From Bacteroidetes bacterium QH_1_64_81 (GTDB taxonomy: Bacteria; Bacteroidota; Rhodothermia; Rhodothermales; Salinibacteraceae), in NCBI GenBank assembly GCA_003022655.1, contig PXSX01000358.1:24239-31464 (forward strand): DNA of 7,226 nucleotides, written 5' to 3'. A program made the translations under genes and the position numbers. This document shows positions 1-6,908 of the stretch, one piece after another (the stretch's first letter is position 1; each line of letters begins with the position of its first letter). The notes under the pieces were generated by a model, which saw only the letters and a list, made by a program, of their open reading frames with translations, was not told the origin of the DNA and made no database searches.

Positions 1-1472
1 TGATCGACCCCTGCCCGAATATCGGCCTCGTCGACGGCAGCGTACCCCAGCACGAGCCCGTCGCGGTCGAGCGAGCGCTGGGAGTAAAACGAGAGCGGCG
101 GCGCCACCACCTCGCGCTGCTGAAGAGCCGAGGACACGGCTTGATCGTCAAGGTCGTTCTGGAGAAAGACAGTCAAGTGCAAGCCGGCTTCGTCGGAACT
201 GACGTCCAGCTGATCGCCCATCTCCGCCTCCAGCGCCTCGATGAGGATCGACTGCCGCTCGGCATAGAGCGTGCGCATCCGTCGCAAGTGGCGTTCGAAG
301 TGGCCTTCTTCGAGGAAGTCGGTCACGACCATCTGGGGGGCGAGGGGCGGGCATCGTTCCAGCAGGGACTTGGCGGCGGCAAAAGACTCGACCAGAGACT
401 CGGGCACCACGAGGTAGCCGAGGCGGAGAGCGGGGAACAGCACCTTGCTAAAGGAGCCGACGTAGATGACCCGGCCCGCGTCGTCGAGCCCCTGGAGGGC
501 GGCGATGGGACGCCCTTCGTAGCGGTACTCGCTGTCGTAGTCGTCCTCCAAAATCCACGCCTCCGAGCGTTCGGCCCAGTCCAGCAGCGCCAGTCGCCGG
601 GGCAGGCTCATCGTCATGCCGAGGGGATACTGGTGCGATGGGGTCACGTAGGCCAGGCGCGCCTCCGTCGCGTCCGAGCGGGCCCGGTCGAGGGCAAAGC
701 CTTCGTCGTCGAGAGGGACGGGAACCGCCTGCGCCCCGGCCCAGCGAAAGGCGCCCTGGGCCCGCGGATAGCCCGGATCTTCGATCCAGGCGCGGTCGCC
801 GGGATCAAGCAGCACGTGGGCCGTGAGCGTGATGGCCTGCTGCGTGCCCGAGACGATGATAACCTGTTCGGGCGAACAGTGAACGCCCCGCGACTCCTGG
901 AGGTACGACGCGATGGCCTCGCGGAGCGGTGGGTAGCCCGTAGACTGGCGGTAGCCCAGCGTGGAGGCGGGAAGGCTGCGCCAGCGCCGGCTGGTGAGCT
1001 GGCTCCACAGCTCAATCGGAAACGCGTCGAGGGCCGGGAGGCCGGGACGAAACGCACGCGGCTTTTCGTCGGCCCGGAAGGCCGATAGCTGAAGGTCGGT
1101 CAAGAACGCGCCCCGCTCCGAGAGGGCGGAGGCCTGATCCGTTGTGCGGCGGGACGGGTCCTTTAGGTGGGACTGTCCCCGCACGCGCAGCAGTTCCTCG
1201 GGCAGCTCTTTCGCCACGTAGGTCCCGGACCCGACCCGACTCTCCAGGTATCCTTCCGCCTTGAGCTGTTCGTAGGCCTCCAAGACCGTGTTGCGGGAGA
1301 CCCCAAGCTTGTCGGCCAGAGACCGAGTAGACGGGAGTCGGGTTTCCGGGAGGAGTTGGCTCGACAGAATGGCCTGTCGAAGGTCCCGGTAGAGTTGGCG
1401 ATGGAGGGGGACGGAGGCGGACCGATCAAGCTCCACACACTGCAGGATCAGCGGCGTTGGATGGTCAGACAT
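1..1472 (-). CDS. MocR/PdxR-type regulator (GntR winged helix fused to class I aminotransferase-like domain), 3' end outside window
   Basis: The minus strand is open from ATG at 1472-1470 to the window edge, giving 490 residues with no stop. Residues 23-86 form a GntR winged helix: the recognition segment reads SRNTVLEAYEQLKAEGYLES and the wing GSGTYV. A linker to about residue 135 leads into a fold-type I aminotransferase domain. It shows RPGLPALDAFP near 142, PSHQYP at 278-283, EDDYDSEY at 309-316, and GSFSK with K343 as the expected PLP lysine. D310, Y312 and K343 keep the spacing known for the PLP site of GabR. Family members are usually about 450-500 residues and end soon after a motif like LGYAAVDEADI, so only a few codons are probably missing. 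Such proteins use PLP and amino compounds as effectors and regulate nearby, often divergent, genes. The likely target here is the SusC/SusD operon; an orphan PdxR-like role in vitamin B6 control is the alternative. The family is certain, the target inferred. Confidence 0.95.
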   Translation of the reverse strand, partial: MSDHPTPLILQCVELDRSASVPLHRQLYRDLRQAILSSQLLPETRLPSTRSLADKLGVSRNTVLEAYEQLKAEGYLESRVGSGTYVAKELPEELLRVRGQSHLKDPSRRTTDQASALSERGAFLTDLQLSAFRADEKPRAFRPGLPALDAFPIELWSQLTSRRWRSLPASTLGYRQSTGYPPLREAIASYLQESRGVHCSPEQVIIVSGTQQAITLTAHVLLDPGDRAWIEDPGYPRAQGAFRWAGAQAVPVPLDDEGFALDRARSDATEARLAYVTPSHQYPLGMTMSLPRRLALLDWAERSEAWILEDDYDSEYRYEGRPIAALQGLDDAGRVIYVGSFSKVLFPALRLGYLVVPESLVESFAAAKSLLERCPPLAPQMVVTDFLEEGHFERHLRRMRTLYAERQSILIEALEAEMGDQLDVSSDEAGLHLTVFLQNDLDDQAVSSALQQREVVAPPLSFYSQRSLDRDGLVLGYAAVDEADIRAGVD

Positions 1473-1661
1473 GGGACACGACTGAGGACGTGTGAATTGG
1501 ACCCATCTCAAATCGACAATTGGTGCTTTCTTCCGTCACGGGCGCTTAATACCGTGATGATGAATTGTTTTCGCGTTCTTTTTCTGCCCTTCGGAATGCG
1601 CGTGGTCCCGGCCCGCCATTTTCGGGTGGCAGGTTGTTCCTCAAAAGCACCTACGCTCATC
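1473..1661. promoter_or_regulatory. Divergent intergenic region, probable promoters and operator
   Basis: This 189-bp gap separates the regulator start codon from the probable SusC start codon, so both promoters should lie here or just inside the genes. It is visibly more AT-rich than the regulator gene, especially at 1493-1570. AATTG occurs at 1495, 1518 and 1563, always on the plus strand, at distances of 23 and 45 bp. ACACG at 1476-1480 and CGTGT at 1489-1493 form a perfect inverted repeat with an 8-bp spacer, next to the regulator start. MocR proteins usually bind direct repeats, so the AATTG copies are operator candidates. I could not find a convincing -35/-10 pair or the Bacteroidetes TAnnTTTG element. 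The regulatory role follows from position; the exact sites are guesses. Confidence 0.45.
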
Positions 1662-4600
1662 ATGGTTATGCCCACGACGTTGCGGAACGCGCTCGCGATC
1701 ACGCTTGCTCTTTTCCTAGTCGGGGCAGGGGACGTGCACAACATCACGGCACCTGGCACGAATGTAGGAACGTCAACCGACCCGCAGGGGGAATACAGCC
1801 TGACGGTTCCCGCTGGGGTCGACTCGCTAGCGTTTACGTTCGTTGGCTACCAGCGTGTCGTTCGCGCCATTGGCAATCGCTCTGTGATTGACGTGGCGAT
1901 GCGGCCCGACATCGCGCAGCTCGAAGAGGTCGTCGTCACCTCGTTCGGCATCGAGGAAGAGCAGCGAGCCGTCGGCTATTCAGTCGAAGAGGTCTCTGGG
2001 GCGGACATCGAAGAGACGGCCGAGTCGAACATCGTGGGGGCGTTGACTGGAAAGCTCTCCGGAGTGCAGGTGCGAAATACGAGTGGGGCCGCCGGGGCAG
2101 GCGTCGACATCGTAATCCGCGGCCTGACGTCGCTGAGTCCCTCCGGTAATAACCAGCCCCTCTTCGTAGTCGATGGCATCCCGATCAGCAACCAGACAAC
2201 AACCGGGAACGCCCTGCCGAGCGAAGGAACCAATGCCTCTGAAGGAAGCAGCGGCCAGTTTTCCTTCACGAACCGGGCCGCCGACATCCCGCCGAGCAAC
2301 ATCGAGAACATTTCGGTGCTGAAAGGCCCCGCCGCCACCGCACTCTACGGCCTACGGGCCTCCAACGGCGTCGTGGTCATTACGACCAAGAAGGGCCAGG
2401 CCGGTCAGACCAGAGTCAACTTCAGTAGCTCAGTGGGGGTTAGCGAAGTGAACAAAGTCCCCGAGGTTAACGACGAGTACCAGAAAGGATTTTATGGAGC
2501 CCGCCCCTTCACGGTCTTCGGTTTCGAGTTCTTCCAGTTCGGCCCGCCGGCCACGGAGTCCGGGGCGCCCATCGAAAATCACTTCCGGGACCTCTTCCGG
2601 ACCAGCTACGAGACGAACAACTCGATCTCTGTTTCGGGGGGGAACGAGTCGACCACGTATCTCACCTCGTTCACACACACCTACAATCAGGGCATCGTCC
2701 CGAACACCGATTGGGAGCGATTCAACGCGAAGCTGCGAGGGACACAAGAAATCGGGGAGGACTTTGAACTGTCCGGCTCCCTAAGCTTCTCGAACTCAGG
2801 AGGCGTCCGCCCGACGGGCGGCGACAAGTCGATCATGAGCTCCCTGACGTACTGGACCCCGTCGCACGACGTCAACGATTACCAGTTTCCGGACGGCTCT
2901 CAGAAGAATTACTCCGGCTTCCGGAGCAATCCGAACACCGGCTTCATCGACAATCCGCGGTACTTTGCGGAGACCAGCACGCTTGAGGACGATGTCGATC
3001 GGGGCACTGGATTTCTCGGACTGACGGTTGACTTGACTTCCTGGTTGACGTTCGACTACAAGATCGGCGCCGACATCTACAACGACTCCCGGAGTCGCTT
3101 CGTGCCGCCGGTGCTTGACGTCGGGTCCCAGGTCAATGGCTTCCTCACCAAGGAGGACATCGATTACCAGGAGATCAACTCCAACGCCTTCCTGCGGGCG
3201 GATCGGGATCTTATGGACAATCTCAACCTCTCCTTAACCTTAGGGAATCAGGTGACCGACGTCAGTGAAGATCGGACGCTGACGCGGGGTGAGAACTTCA
3301 ACGTCCAGAACTTCCGCTCCCTCGCGAACACGACACAGAAATTCTCCAATGAGATCGCTTCCCGGCGACACTTGGTCGGCGTTTTTGGGCAGGCTCAGTT
3401 GGCCTACGACGAGACGTATTACCTCACCGTGACGGGACGAAATGACTGGTCCTCCACCTTACCCGAAGGGAATCGGTCCTTCTTCTACCCCTCCGTCAAT
3501 CTCGGCTACATCTTCACGGAGGATCTCGGACTGTCGGACAGCGACGTGTTTCCCTACGGAAAGGTTCGCGTGTCCTGGGCCGAGGTGGGGAAGGATGCAC
3601 CACCCTTCAGCGTCGGACAGTTTTATGGGCAGGCTCCCGGCTTCCCCTTCGGCGGTACTGGAGGCTTCACGAAGGAGGCGGTGGCGGGAGACCTCAACCT
3701 GAAGCCGGAGGAAACTACGTCCATCGAGGTTGGGACCAACCTCCGATTCTTCAACAATCGGCTCCAGCTCGACCTCACCTACTACACGCAGACCAGTCAA
3801 AACCAGATCGTCGATTTCCCGGTCAGCCTCGCCAGTGGACTCAGCCGGTTCACGTCCAACGCCGGAAAGATTGAATCATCGGGGTGGGAGGTCACGGCTA
3901 GTGGGACCGTTCTAGAAATGGGCGACTTCTCCTGGGACGCGCGGCTGAACTGGTCAACCAACGACAGCGAGGTTAAGACCCTCCCGACTGGACTCGACCA
4001 GATCACCTTCGGCTCGGCCGGGTACTCCGGCATCTCGGCCCGCGTGGAGAAAGGCGACGAGCTGGGCTCTCTTTACGGGTTTAAGTACCAGTACCACGAG
4101 AACGGGGAACTGCTCATCGGAGAAGACGGCTTCCCGTCGGTGAACGACGACTCGGTACAGGTCGTGGGGAATGCCTTTCCGGACTGGAAGGGCGGCATCA
4201 CCAACACGATCAGCTACAAGGGCTTCGAGCTCTCGGCGCTCCTTGAGGTCAAAATGGGCGGCGATGCCTACGATGTCGGCGCCATCAACAGCATCCGGAA
4301 TGGGACCATCAACTACACCCTGCCCCGCGAAGAGCAGGTCGTCTTTCAGGGAGTGACCGAGGACGGATCGCAAAACACAGAGTCGGTCCAGCTCGACCAG
4401 GCCTTCTGGCGCGACTCCGAGAAGCACTGGCACGCGGCCGAGAACACCGTACAGGACGCCTCCTGGATACGGCTCCGGAACGTAAGCCTCAGCTACCGGA
4501 TTCCGCGGACCCTCTTGCGACGGACGCCCCTCTCGACGGCGCGGATCAGTCTCACCGGGCGGAATCTGTTCTTGGACACCCCCTTCCGAGGCTTCGATCC

Positions 4601-4703
4601 CGAAGGACAGGTCTTCTCGGCGGGCTCCAACATCTACGGGATTACCGGCCTGAACATCCCACCCACCCGGAGCCTCACCTTCAAGATCAACCTTCGCTAC
4701 TAA
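1662..4703 (+). CDS. SusC/RagA-family TonB-linked outer membrane transporter with short N-terminal domain
   Basis: This 1013-residue protein should be the outer-membrane barrel that imports a ligand handed over by the SusD-like lipoprotein downstream, using TonB energy. A hydrophobic signal segment (ALAITLALFLVGAG) follows Arg8. Residues about 33-64 carry only the second half of a carboxypeptidase-regulatory-like domain, GTSTDPQGEY to FVGYQ (62-64 = GYQ). The family linker LEEVVVTSFG starts at L87. The plug spans about 100-245, with GALTGKLSGVQV, IRGLTSLSP, PLFVVDGIPI and the closing NGVVVITTKKGQ. The barrel then runs to a C-terminal aromatic residue (NLRY). There is no STN domain, so transenvelope sigma signalling is unlikely. 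The frame stays open upstream to 1167, but that part is antisense to the regulator gene; ATG 1662 is chosen because it directly precedes the signal peptide, and ATG 1668 is equally possible. No clear Shine-Dalgarno is seen, which is common in this phylum. The substrate is unknown. Confidence 0.95.
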   Translation: MVMPTTLRNALAITLALFLVGAGDVHNITAPGTNVGTSTDPQGEYSLTVPAGVDSLAFTFVGYQRVVRAIGNRSVIDVAMRPDIAQLEEVVVTSFGIEEEQRAVGYSVEEVSGADIEETAESNIVGALTGKLSGVQVRNTSGAAGAGVDIVIRGLTSLSPSGNNQPLFVVDGIPISNQTTTGNALPSEGTNASEGSSGQFSFTNRAADIPPSNIENISVLKGPAATALYGLRASNGVVVITTKKGQAGQTRVNFSSSVGVSEVNKVPEVNDEYQKGFYGARPFTVFGFEFFQFGPPATESGAPIENHFRDLFRTSYETNNSISVSGGNESTTYLTSFTHTYNQGIVPNTDWERFNAKLRGTQEIGEDFELSGSLSFSNSGGVRPTGGDKSIMSSLTYWTPSHDVNDYQFPDGSQKNYSGFRSNPNTGFIDNPRYFAETSTLEDDVDRGTGFLGLTVDLTSWLTFDYKIGADIYNDSRSRFVPPVLDVGSQVNGFLTKEDIDYQEINSNAFLRADRDLMDNLNLSLTLGNQVTDVSEDRTLTRGENFNVQNFRSLANTTQKFSNEIASRRHLVGVFGQAQLAYDETYYLTVTGRNDWSSTLPEGNRSFFYPSVNLGYIFTEDLGLSDSDVFPYGKVRVSWAEVGKDAPPFSVGQFYGQAPGFPFGGTGGFTKEAVAGDLNLKPEETTSIEVGTNLRFFNNRLQLDLTYYTQTSQNQIVDFPVSLASGLSRFTSNAGKIESSGWEVTASGTVLEMGDFSWDARLNWSTNDSEVKTLPTGLDQITFGSAGYSGISARVEKGDELGSLYGFKYQYHENGELLIGEDGFPSVNDDSVQVVGNAFPDWKGGITNTISYKGFELSALLEVKMGGDAYDVGAINSIRNGTINYTLPREEQVVFQGVTEDGSQNTESVQLDQAFWRDSEKHWHAAENTVQDASWIRLRNVSLSYRIPRTLLRRTPLSTARISLTGRNLFLDTPFRGFDPEGQVFSAGSNIYGITGLNIPPTRSLTFKINLRY

Positions 4704-4761
4704 ACGGGATTGAGCTGGGCGACGCCTCTCTACGTTAAGACTCATGAGATTGAGGATACAC

Positions 4762-6252
4762 ATGATGAACACGCTCAAAAAGATCACGACGTCAATACTC
4801 GTAGTCGCTGTGGTGGGGGCCTTGGCCGGATGCGGGGAATACCTGGGGGGCGGTACCAACGACGACCCCAATAAATTGAGCCGGGAACAGGTGGGGATGG
4901 ACGCGCTCCTGCCGCCCGTGCTGGTCGAAAGCGGTCGGGCCACCTTCAACGTGGGCTTCACCTTTGGCCAGTACGCGCAGCACATCTCCTTCGAGGCCAC
5001 GACCGACGAACAGGAGCCCACTCGACTCAACGGCGCCTGGACCAACATTTACCTCCGCGCCCTCAACAACGCAGAGGTGCTCGTGGAGAAGGCTCAGGAG
5101 CAGGGTTCCCCCCATTATCTCGGCATCGCCAAGGTCGTGCAGGCGTATAACCTCGACCTTGCCACGACGGCGTGGGAGGACGTGCCCTGGAGCAACGCCT
5201 TCGTGGACGGTGAACTCACCCCTTCTTACGACTCGCAAGAGTCTATCTACAATACGATCAACACGCTTCTGGACGACGCAATTACTGAGTTGCAAAAAGA
5301 GCCTTCAGAGTTCAACTCCCCTGGGGACGACGACATCGTCTACGGCGGAAACGCGGACCAGTGGATTCGACTCGCTTATGCTCTCAAGGCGCGCTTTGCC
5401 ATTCACCTGACGAATAAGGGGACGGTCGATGCGGCCAACAACGCATTGTCGGCGGCCCAGAATGCGATGCAGGGCAACGGCGACGACTTTCAGGTCAAAT
5501 ACAATGGCGAGAAAAATCTCAATCCGTGGCACACCGACGCCGTGCTCTCGGCGCGGACGGGGAATCCCTTTCCCATTCACTCCGACCAGCTCATCGACAT
5601 TATGAAAGAGGATGGGACGTATCCGGAGTTCGATCCGCGGCTTCCCATCATTGCGGACAAGGGAGACGCGAGCGGATACTTTGGCAGTGTCAACGGAGTG
5701 TACGGCACGAACCCCGATGGGCCCGACAATAGCTCGACCGTGAACTTTACGGCCGACACCTACTATTCCCGGGCCGCTGCGCCGATCCTCATGATGACCT
5801 ACGCCGAACTCAAGTTCATCGAGGCTGAGGCGCAGTTTCTCGTCGACAACAATGGCGACCCCAAGGCCACAGGAGCGTCCCAGGCCGCGTACGACGCGTA
5901 CATGGAGGGCATTCGGGCTCACATGGACAAGCTGGGCGTGGCCGCGAGTGACCGGGACGCGTACATGAACGCTCCGTCGGTCGATGTGGGGGCTAATGAC
6001 CTGACGATGGACCTCATCATGAAGGAGAAGTTCGTGGCGTTGTTCACGAACCCGGAGGCGTTCACCGACCTGCGCCGGTACGACTTCGACTCGGACATCT
6101 TCAAGGGCCTGGAGCTACCCGAGGAACACAATCCGGAGCTTAACGGGCAATGGATCAAGCGCGCACTCTACCCCAACTCGGAGTTGAGTCGAAATCAGTC
6201 GGAGGTTCCAAACGTGCAGCCTGAAAATCCGATGTGGTTCATGACGAACTGA
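4762..6252 (+). CDS. SusD/RagB-family outer membrane lipoprotein (SusD_2 type)
   Basis: This 496-residue lipoprotein is the probable surface ligand-binding lid of the adjacent SusC barrel. MMNTLKK, a hydrophobic stretch and LAGC give a signal peptidase II site with lipidated Cys24. NDDPN at 33-37 follows, as usual at the mature N-terminus of SusD_2 proteins. The middle is helical and TPR-like, with WTNIYLRALNNAEVL, DLATTAWEDVPW and LTPSYDSQESIYNTI (P154, Y156). The C-terminal part has KEKFVALF, FTDLRRYDF from F434, and ALYPNSELSRNQSE with Y470, all typical of this branch. Length fits the family. ATG occurs at 4744, 4762 and 4765; I prefer 4762 (or 4765) because a GAGGA lies at the right distance upstream and the signal peptide then has a normal short basic n-region. 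It starts 58 bp after the SusC stop with no evident terminator, so co-transcription is expected. The ligand cannot be inferred; no catalytic motif is seen. Confidence 0.94.
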   Translation: MMNTLKKITTSILVVAVVGALAGCGEYLGGGTNDDPNKLSREQVGMDALLPPVLVESGRATFNVGFTFGQYAQHISFEATTDEQEPTRLNGAWTNIYLRALNNAEVLVEKAQEQGSPHYLGIAKVVQAYNLDLATTAWEDVPWSNAFVDGELTPSYDSQESIYNTINTLLDDAITELQKEPSEFNSPGDDDIVYGGNADQWIRLAYALKARFAIHLTNKGTVDAANNALSAAQNAMQGNGDDFQVKYNGEKNLNPWHTDAVLSARTGNPFPIHSDQLIDIMKEDGTYPEFDPRLPIIADKGDASGYFGSVNGVYGTNPDGPDNSSTVNFTADTYYSRAAAPILMMTYAELKFIEAEAQFLVDNNGDPKATGASQAAYDAYMEGIRAHMDKLGVAASDRDAYMNAPSVDVGANDLTMDLIMKEKFVALFTNPEAFTDLRRYDFDSDIFKGLELPEEHNPELNGQWIKRALYPNSELSRNQSEVPNVQPENPMWFMTN

Positions 6253-6312
6253 CAAGAGAGGAGGCTTCCCTCGTCCCATCATTCTGCCTGCATTTATTGC
6301 TCTGTATCTACC

Positions 6313-6810
6313 ATGAAAGCTACGACCATTTTTCGAAACTTTCTGGTTCTCACCTGCCTCCTGATCCTCGCCACGGGTTGCTTCGACGGGGACAACTTTA
6401 TCGGCGAAAATATTGAGCGGACTGGAGACAAGTATCCGGTGGTTGCTAATCTCTCGACCGTGAGTGGGGATGAGATCTTTCAAGAGGGAGAGATTGTGCA
6501 GTTGGACCTTCGATATTGGTCCGAGGATCCGATGTCAAGCATCAACCTCTACGACTCTCTCATTGTCGACGGCAGTGGGGTCCGAGAGCAACAGCAGGTC
6601 AAGTCGCTTGACCCCGACCAGGGGGCCTTCTCCGAGGCAAGTCAGACCGATTCGCTTGTTATCGAGTATCAGATCCCGTCCGATCTGCCGGACAGCACCA
6701 CTTTCATCGACCTGGATGTCGAGATAGTGAACGAAAATGGTCTTTCAGAGACGAACGAGACGGCCACTAACTTTGCGATTATTAGGTTCGGCGTCACAGG
6801 GAAAAAGTAA
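6313..6810 (+). CDS. Small predicted lipoprotein of unknown function, downstream of SusD
   Basis: I do not recognise the family of this 165-residue protein. It begins MKATTIFRNF, followed by a hydrophobic segment and ATGC, consistent with a lipoprotein signal peptide cleaved before Cys23. The acidic CFDGDN just after the cysteine resembles signals that send Bacteroidota lipoproteins to the cell surface. The remaining roughly 140 residues are acidic and rich in alternating hydrophobic/polar stretches (IVQLDLRYW, DSLVIEYQIP, TFIDLDVEIV), suggesting a single beta-sandwich or Ig-like domain. No catalytic motif or cysteine pair is visible. It lies 60 bp after the SusD stop on the same strand, so it is probably an accessory surface protein of the uptake complex, analogous in position (not shown in sequence) to SusE/SusF-type lipoproteins. 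Base composition is lower in GC than in the regulator gene. The start is supported by the signal peptide; no Shine-Dalgarno is seen. Confidence 0.85.
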   Translation: MKATTIFRNFLVLTCLLILATGCFDGDNFIGENIERTGDKYPVVANLSTVSGDEIFQEGEIVQLDLRYWSEDPMSSINLYDSLIVDGSGVREQQQVKSLDPDQGAFSEASQTDSLVIEYQIPSDLPDSTTFIDLDVEIVNENGLSETNETATNFAIIRFGVTGKK

Positions 6811-6908
6811 GACATGGCTGATTTCTGCCGATCGACCGTATTGCCGTGATCGACCGCACGCCCCGACCGTTCCTAAAGCTCTCTGCAGATTTCTTTTGCT
6901 CAATCGAC
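6811..6908. other. Gap between small lipoprotein and hydrolase, with a 9-bp direct repeat
   Basis: This 98-bp stretch contains GATCGACCG twice, at 6830-6838 and 6848-6856, which is an 18-bp period. I see no GC-rich hairpin followed by a T run, so no intrinsic terminator is evident. A promoter cannot be assigned with confidence. The hydrolase reading frame is open from 6822, so part of this gap could be coding if translation starts at GTG 6846 rather than GTG 6909. Confidence 0.4.

Noticed and set aside
141..1088. Long plus-strand open frame of 315 codons
   Set aside because: It is antisense to the regulator, whose translation shows clear wHTH and PLP-site motifs. The plus-strand product has no recognisable domain, and long antisense frames are common in GC-rich genes.
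1520..1552. TTGGTG ... TAATAC as a sigma-70-like promoter for SusC
   Set aside because: The spacer is about 20-21 bp and both boxes are weak matches, so I did not annotate it as a promoter.
1167..1661. Upstream extension of the SusC frame
   Set aside because: The frame stays open for 495 bases before the signal peptide, but most of it overlaps the start of the regulator on the other strand. It has no SusC-like content and would bury the signal peptide internally.
3954..5048. Minus-strand open frame of 364 codons across the SusC/SusD junction
   Set aside because: It is antisense to two well-supported genes, has no recognisable motif and spans their intergenic gap. It is a GC-driven shadow frame.
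6253..6312. Possible terminator between SusD and the small lipoprotein (AGAGGAGGCTTCCCTC)
   Set aside because: The arms pair for only about four or five bases and no T run follows, so it is not a credible intrinsic terminator.
6814..6849. Eleven-codon ATG frame before the hydrolase, possible leader peptide
   Set aside because: It has no ribosome site, hydrophobic segment or regulatory-codon run, and is too short to distinguish from chance.
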